Origin: Dokdonella_A sp035760865
GTDB lineage: Bacteria; Pseudomonadota; Gammaproteobacteria; Xanthomonadales; Rhodanobacteraceae
Reading direction: 5' to 3'
DNA length: 18,659 nucleotides
Assembly: GCA_035760865.1 (NCBI GenBank)
Contig: DASTSE010000403.1
Span: 1-18,659, forward strand
Part shown: piece after piece, positions 15,753 to 18,659 of the stretch
Layout of the letters: the number at the start of each line of letters is the position of its first letter
Position numbering within the stretch: the first letter of the stretch is position 1
Position numbers and translations under genes: made by a program
The notes under the pieces: generated by a model
The model's input: only the letters and a program-made list of their open reading frames with translations
The model's database searches: none
What the model was told of the DNA's origin: nothing

Positions 15753-15974
15753 ATGCGATCGCTCGCGATTGGATTGGTGGTGCTGCTCGCCTTGGGCCTG
15801 TCGGCGTGTGCCGGCAGCGACGGACGCAACGGTGTCGCACGCCGCTCGTACGACGGTGACATCGACTACGGCAAGGTCATCGCGGTGAACCAGTGGGCGC
15901 TGCGTCGCCATGCGACCGTGATGTGGGTCAACTACCCGACGCGCCCGGCCCGCCTCGCGAGCAACGACGGCTGA
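15753..15974 (+). CDS. Small lipoprotein of unknown function
   Basis: This 73-residue product has a textbook lipoprotein signal: MRSLAIGLVVLLALGLSAC, with lipobox LSAC and Cys19 as the lipidated residue. The mature part is about 55 residues. It includes YDGDIDYGKVIAVNQWA and RHATVMWVNYPTRP, which reminds me of small proteins annotated only as hypothetical in Xanthomonadaceae. GGAGG (15743-15747) lies 5 bases before the ATG, which makes the start firm. The gene follows truD by 119 bases in the same direction and ends at a hairpin before the convergent smr gene. Residue 20 is Ala rather than Asp, so outer-membrane sorting by Lol is the default expectation. Function unknown. Confidence 0.8.
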   Translation: MRSLAIGLVVLLALGLSACAGSDGRNGVARRSYDGDIDYGKVIAVNQWALRRHATVMWVNYPTRPARLASNDG

Positions 15975-15975
15975 G

Positions 15976-15994
15976 CGAACGGCGGCAGCGTTCG
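15976..15994. terminator. Short hairpin between lipoprotein and smr genes
   Basis: CGAACG / CGTTCG is a 6-bp perfect stem with a 7-base loop, starting two bases past the lipoprotein stop codon. It lies in the 81-base convergent gap. No T-tract is present; a terminator role is plausible but weak. Confidence 0.35.
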
Positions 15995-16055
15995 AGGCGT
16001 GCGGCGGCATGCGCTGCTGCGCGTAACGCCCCGTGCGCGCGCTTCCGCGATCGCC

Positions 16056-16679
16056 TTAGAGGCCCTGCAGGAGCACGATCACGGCGCCGGTGCCGCCCTG
16101 AGCAGGGCGCGCCGAGGTGAAAGCGAGCACGTCCGCGCGCCGGCGCAGCAGGCCGTCCGTGAGCTGCTTGAGCACGGGTCCCTGCGCCTTGGAGCGCAGG
16201 CCCTTGCCATGCACGATGCGCACGCACAGCTCGTCGTGGCGACGGCAGTCGTCGAGGAACTGGCGGATCGCCTCGCGCGCGACGGCGACGCTCATTTCGT
16301 GCAGGTCGATCTCCGCGCGCACGCTGAACTGGCCGCGGCGCAGCTTCTGCAGCAGCTTCGGTGGCTGGCCCGGCTTGAGGTAGCTGATCTCCTCGCCGAG
16401 CTCGATCGTGCCGTGGTCGATCGCATGCGTGAGCAGTTCGTCGCGCACGCTCGCTTCATCGCGTTCGGACTGGAGCGGTTCCGGCGCAGGCCGCGGCCGC
16501 GTCGAGTCGGCCGCTTCCGGCTCAGGCAGGCGACGCACCTCGCCGATCGCCGAGCGGAACAGGCGCGCGTCTTCCGCGTTCGCCGCGACGTCCTCGATCG
16601 GTTCGCGCGCGGCGACGGCGCGCCTTCGCAGCGCGTCGCGCACGCGTGCCGACCAGGGCTTGTCGTCGGATCTCGTCAA
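16056..16679 (-). CDS. smr: Smr domain protein (putative endonuclease/RNA-binding)
   Basis: The C-terminal half is a stand-alone Smr (small MutS-related) domain. It has IDLHEMSVAVAREAIRQFL (about 124-142), VRIVHGKGLRSKAQGPVLK (153-171) and AFTSARPAQGGTGAVIVLL (186-204). The motif is usually DLHG; Glu replaces Gly here. Smr domains nick DNA or RNA or aid ribosome rescue; which applies here is unknown. The preceding LFRSAIGEVRRL (40-51) is the usual N-terminal signature of these short Smr proteins. No ATG lies at a sensible place: I use TTG at 16679 (207 residues), with GTG at 16643 (195 residues) as the alternative. Neither has a good ribosome site, so the start is uncertain while the end is firm. 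The gene is divergent from surE. Confidence 0.88.
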   Translation of the reverse strand: MTRSDDKPWSARVRDALRRRAVAAREPIEDVAANAEDARLFRSAIGEVRRLPEPEAADSTRPRPAPEPLQSERDEASVRDELLTHAIDHGTIELGEEISYLKPGQPPKLLQKLRRGQFSVRAEIDLHEMSVAVAREAIRQFLDDCRRHDELCVRIVHGKGLRSKAQGPVLKQLTDGLLRRRADVLAFTSARPAQGGTGAVIVLLQGL

Positions 16680-16771
16680 GGAAGTGCGTTCGCGCTGCGT
16701 GCTCGTTCTGCTTCGGCGACCCGATGCAGCGGGCCGCTGCGATTCCTTCGCTACCGTCGGAGCGTACTCAT

Positions 16772-16816
16772 GCGGGTCGGCGTCGACAACCCGCGCGCGG
16801 GGCGCGGGTCGGCGTC
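16772..16816. promoter_or_regulatory. 13-bp direct repeats and hairpin upstream of surE
   Basis: GCGGGTCGGCGTC occurs at 16772-16784 and again at 16804-16816, 32 bases apart, close to three helix turns. Between and partly within them is an 8-bp inverted repeat ACCCGCGC (16789-16796) / GCGCGGGT (16802-16809) with a 5-base loop. The second direct repeat covers the expected -35 position of the surE promoter. This suits binding of a regulator to two sites on the same face of DNA, which is inference. Confidence 0.45.
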
Positions 16817-16832
16817 CATGGGCTCGATCCGC

Positions 16833-16838
16833 TATCAT
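16833..16838 (+). promoter_or_regulatory. Probable -10 element of surE
   Basis: TATCAT is a good -10 match 67 bases before the surE ATG. No -35 consensus is seen 17 bases upstream; that place is taken by the second GCGGGTCGGCGTC repeat, which hints at activator use. Confidence 0.4.
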
Positions 16839-16905
16839 CCGGCCTTCCCCGAGAACAGATTCCCGCTGGTGTGCCGTGCGCGCTGGCGCGGGCGCAGGAA
16901 GCCGC

Positions 16906-17688
16906 ATGCGAGTCCTGGTTTCAAACGATGATGGCGTCGACGCACCGGGCATCCACGTGCTCGCGCGGCGCCTCGGCGCCGTCGGTGACGTCACCGTCGT
17001 CGCGCCCGATCGCGACCGTTCCGGCGCGAGCAATTCGCTGACCCTCGACGCGCCGATCCGCGCCCTGCGCCTCGACGACGGGCGCTGGCGCGTCGCCGGC
17101 ACGCCGACCGACTGCGTGCACCTCGCGCTGTCCGGCCTGCTCGACCACGAGCCCGACATCGTCGTCTCCGGCATCAACAACGCGGCCAACCTCGGCGACG
17201 ACGTCATCTATTCGGGTACCGTCTCGGCGGCGATGGAAGGGCGCTTCCTCGGCTTGCCCGCGATCGCGGTGTCGCTCGTGACGAAGGACCACAAAGGCAC
17301 CCATTACGACAGCGCCGCCGAAGCCGTGCTGCTGCTCATGCGCCGCCTGCTCGTCGATCCGCTGCCGGCGGACACGATCCTCAACGTCAACGTGCCCGAC
17401 AGGCCGTGGCACGAGATCCGCGGGCTCGCGGTCACGCGTCTCGGTCGGCGACACCGCTCGGCGCCGTGCATCGCCCAGAACGATCCGCGCGGGCGGCCGA
17501 TCTACTGGATCGGTCCGCCGGGCGAGGCGGCCGACGACGGACCCGGTACCGACTTCAACGCGGTGCGCGACGGCTACGTATCGATCACGCCGATCCACGT
17601 CGACCTCACGCGCTTCCAGGCGCTCGAGAAAGTGAGCGGCTGGGTCGCCGCGCTGCAACCCGACGTCGCCGGGATGGCCGGGGCATGA
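16906..17688 (+). CDS. surE: 5'/3'-nucleotidase SurE
   Basis: A 260-residue cytosolic metal-dependent phosphatase acting on nucleoside monophosphates (and, in E. coli, short polyphosphate), tied to stationary-phase survival. The four metal ligands keep the E. coli numbering: Asp8 and Asp9 in SNDDGV, Ser39 in DRSGASNSLT and Asn91 in VVSGINN. GDDVIYSGTVSAAMEGRFLG, YWIGPPG and GTDFNAV are also typical. AGGAA (16896-16900) lies 5 bases before the ATG. Its TGA overlaps the pcm start (ATGA), the surE-pcm pair found in many proteobacteria, where nlpD and rpoS often follow downstream (outside this window). A probable promoter with direct repeats lies upstream. No odd residue was seen. Confidence 0.97.
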   Translation: MRVLVSNDDGVDAPGIHVLARRLGAVGDVTVVAPDRDRSGASNSLTLDAPIRALRLDDGRWRVAGTPTDCVHLALSGLLDHEPDIVVSGINNAANLGDDVIYSGTVSAAMEGRFLGLPAIAVSLVTKDHKGTHYDSAAEAVLLLMRRLLVDPLPADTILNVNVPDRPWHEIRGLAVTRLGRRHRSAPCIAQNDPRGRPIYWIGPPGEAADDGPGTDFNAVRDGYVSITPIHVDLTRFQALEKVSGWVAALQPDVAGMAGA

Positions 17689-18365
17689 GTCCGCTGTTCT
17701 CGCGCCAGGATCCGTCGTCGCGCGGCCTCGGCATGACGTCGCAGCGTGCGCGTGATCGCCTCGTCGAGCGCCTCGTCGCCGAAGGCATCCGCGACCGACG
17801 CGTGCTCGACGTCGTGCGCCAGCTGCCGCGTCACCTGTTCATCGACGAAGCGCTCGCGTCGCGCGCCTACGAGGACACGGCGCTGCCGATCGGGCAGGGA
17901 CAGACGATTTCCCAACCGTGGGTCGTCGCGCGCATGACCGAAGCGCTGATCGAGGCGAAGCTGCCGCGCCGCGTACTCGAGGTCGGCACGGGCTCTGGCT
18001 ACCAGTGCGCCGTGCTCGCCGCGCTCGTCGAACAGGTCTACACGGTCGAGCGTATCGACGAACTCCTGCGCAATGCGCGGCGCCGCTTCCGCAAGCTCGG
18101 TCTGTCCAATATCCGCTCGAAGCACGACGACGGCCGCCTCGGCTGGCCCGAGGAGGCTCCGTTCGACGCGATCATCGTGACCGCGGCGGGTGCGGCGCTC
18201 GAGCCCACGCTGCTCGCGCAGCTCGCGCCGGACGGCTGCCTCGTCGCGCCGGTCGGTCCCTCCGGCCGGCAGGGGCTGTTGCGCGTGCGTCACGGCGACG
18301 ACGGATTCGTGTCCGAGAATCTCGGCGCAGTCAGTTTCGTGCCGCTGCTCGGAGGCATTGGATGA
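17685..18365 (+). CDS. pcm: Protein-L-isoaspartate(D-aspartate) O-methyltransferase
   Basis: A 226-residue SAM-dependent cytosolic enzyme that methylates isoaspartyl residues in aged proteins so that they can be repaired. The family hallmark ALPIGQGQTISQP (66-78) precedes the SAM-binding VLEVGTGSGYQCAVLA (97-112). YTVERIDELL, SKHDDGRLGWPEEAPFDAIIVTAA and the C-terminal SFVPLLGG complete the family. The ATG at 17685 overlaps the surE stop by four bases and gives an N-terminus like Xanthomonas Pcm; Met17 (17733) is a less likely start. The last codons contain GGAGG (18351-18355) placed as a ribosome site for a tiny ORF that starts at the stop codon. The gene is co-transcribed with surE and acts in the same protein and nucleotide upkeep setting. 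Confidence 0.97.
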   Translation: MSPLFSRQDPSSRGLGMTSQRARDRLVERLVAEGIRDRRVLDVVRQLPRHLFIDEALASRAYEDTALPIGQGQTISQPWVVARMTEALIEAKLPRRVLEVGTGSGYQCAVLAALVEQVYTVERIDELLRNARRRFRKLGLSNIRSKHDDGRLGWPEEAPFDAIIVTAAGAALEPTLLAQLAPDGCLVAPVGPSGRQGLLRVRHGDDGFVSENLGAVSFVPLLGGIG

Positions 18366-18418
18366 AGGCCCGCACGATGGACCGCGGCGGGTCGACTCGC
18401 ACGGAATGCGCCGGATGA
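18362..18418 (+). CDS. Possible 18-codon relay ORF between pcm and the YqaA-like gene
   Basis: The ATG at 18362 overlaps the pcm TGA (ATGA), and its own TGA at 18416-18418 overlaps the YqaA-like ATG at 18415 (again ATGA). GGAGG (18351-18355) sits 6 bases before the start, an ideal ribosome site and far better than anything just before the YqaA-like gene. The peptide would be MKARTMDRGGSTRTECAG, basic and without a membrane segment. The most economical reading is a short ORF that carries ribosomes from pcm to the next gene; it need not make a functional peptide. Whether it is translated is not known, and the GGAGG could exist only because pcm codes for Gly-Gly there. Confidence 0.45.
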   Translation: MKARTMDRGGSTRTECAG

Positions 18419-18659
18419 GACTCTTCCGTCCGCTCTACGAACGCGCGCTCGCATGGGCGTCGCATCCCTCGGCCGAGCGCTACCTCGGCGTGTTGAGCTT
18501 CGTCGAAGCGATCATCTTCCCGATCGCGCCCGAGATCATGCTCGCGCCGATGGTGCTCGCGCAGCCGCGCCGATGGGCGCGCTATGCGGGCGTGAGCCTC
18601 GCGTGCTCGCTCGTCGGCGCGCTGGTCGCCTATGCGCTCGGCCATTTCGCATTCGACGC
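18415..18659 (+). CDS. YqaA/DedA-family membrane protein (3' end cut by window)
   Basis: The first 81 codons of an inner-membrane protein are present: RLFRPLYERALAWASHPSAE, then the re-entrant or membrane stretch FVEAIIFPIAPEIMLAPMVL (about 30-49), QPRRWARYAGVSL, and a second hydrophobic segment ending in ALGHFAFD. The E-x-x-x-FP-x-x-PE-x-x-L pattern and GHF end are those of YqaA proteins in the DedA/SNARE-associated (VTT) superfamily. Relatives move undecaprenyl phosphate or other lipids across the membrane; the role of YqaA itself is not settled. ATG 18415 is used because it overlaps the preceding tiny ORF; an in-frame ATG at 18406 would add three residues. It follows pcm by 49 bases and is probably in the same transcript. 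Confidence 0.88.
   Translation, partial: MRLFRPLYERALAWASHPSAERYLGVLSFVEAIIFPIAPEIMLAPMVLAQPRRWARYAGVSLACSLVGALVAYALGHFAFD

Overview
This is G+C-rich chromosomal DNA (well above 60% G+C by eye). It most likely comes from a gammaproteobacterium of the order Lysobacterales (Xanthomonadales). The basis is the gene order pyrG-kdsA-(small ORF)-eno-ftsB-ispD-ispF-truD, then surE-pcm-yqaA-like, together with protein wording that matches what I remember of Xanthomonas and relatives. Family or genus cannot be fixed from the sequence alone; a Rhodanobacteraceae-like or Lysobacteraceae-like organism is my guess. No tRNA, rRNA, CRISPR array, transposase, integrase or phage gene was seen.

Layout. Positions 1-316 (minus) hold the start of a gene for an exported Asp-rich protein with a MopE-type metal-binding motif; it is cut by the window edge. 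Next are tspO (606-1097, plus) and, convergent with it across a 12-bp hairpin, a membrane-anchored DUF885 hydrolase (1146-2966, minus). parE, topoisomerase IV subunit B, follows (3150-5039, minus). It is divergent from an MdtD-like MFS exporter (5199-6614, plus), and the gap between them holds an 18-bp perfect palindrome. A secreted beta-helix protein with a choice-of-anchor-Q-like end lies at 6761-8356 (minus), divergent from pyrG.

From 8599 to 15974 all genes are on the plus strand and closely packed: pyrG, a cluster of REP-like repeats, kdsA, a small exported protein, eno, ftsB, ispD, ispF, truD and a small lipoprotein. Several stop/start codons overlap (hypothetical/eno, ftsB/ispD, ispF/truD), which implies translational coupling. 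The enzymes are metabolically linked: PyrG supplies CTP, used by IspD and later for CMP-KDO; enolase supplies PEP, used by KdsA. The cluster serves lipopolysaccharide, isoprenoid and division functions plus tRNA modification.

The right end holds an Smr-domain gene (16056-16679, minus), divergent from surE. Then come surE-pcm, a possible 18-codon relay ORF with a perfect ribosome site, and the start of a YqaA/DedA-type membrane protein cut by the window end. The surE upstream region has a 13-bp direct repeat whose second copy covers the expected -35 position.

Most of the window is conserved housekeeping DNA. I do not see a clear new multi-gene system. The items most worth a second look are the tiny coupled ORF between pcm and the YqaA-like gene, the palindrome between parE and the MFS gene, the direct repeats before surE, the REP-like repeats that run into the kdsA start, and the unassigned small exported proteins.
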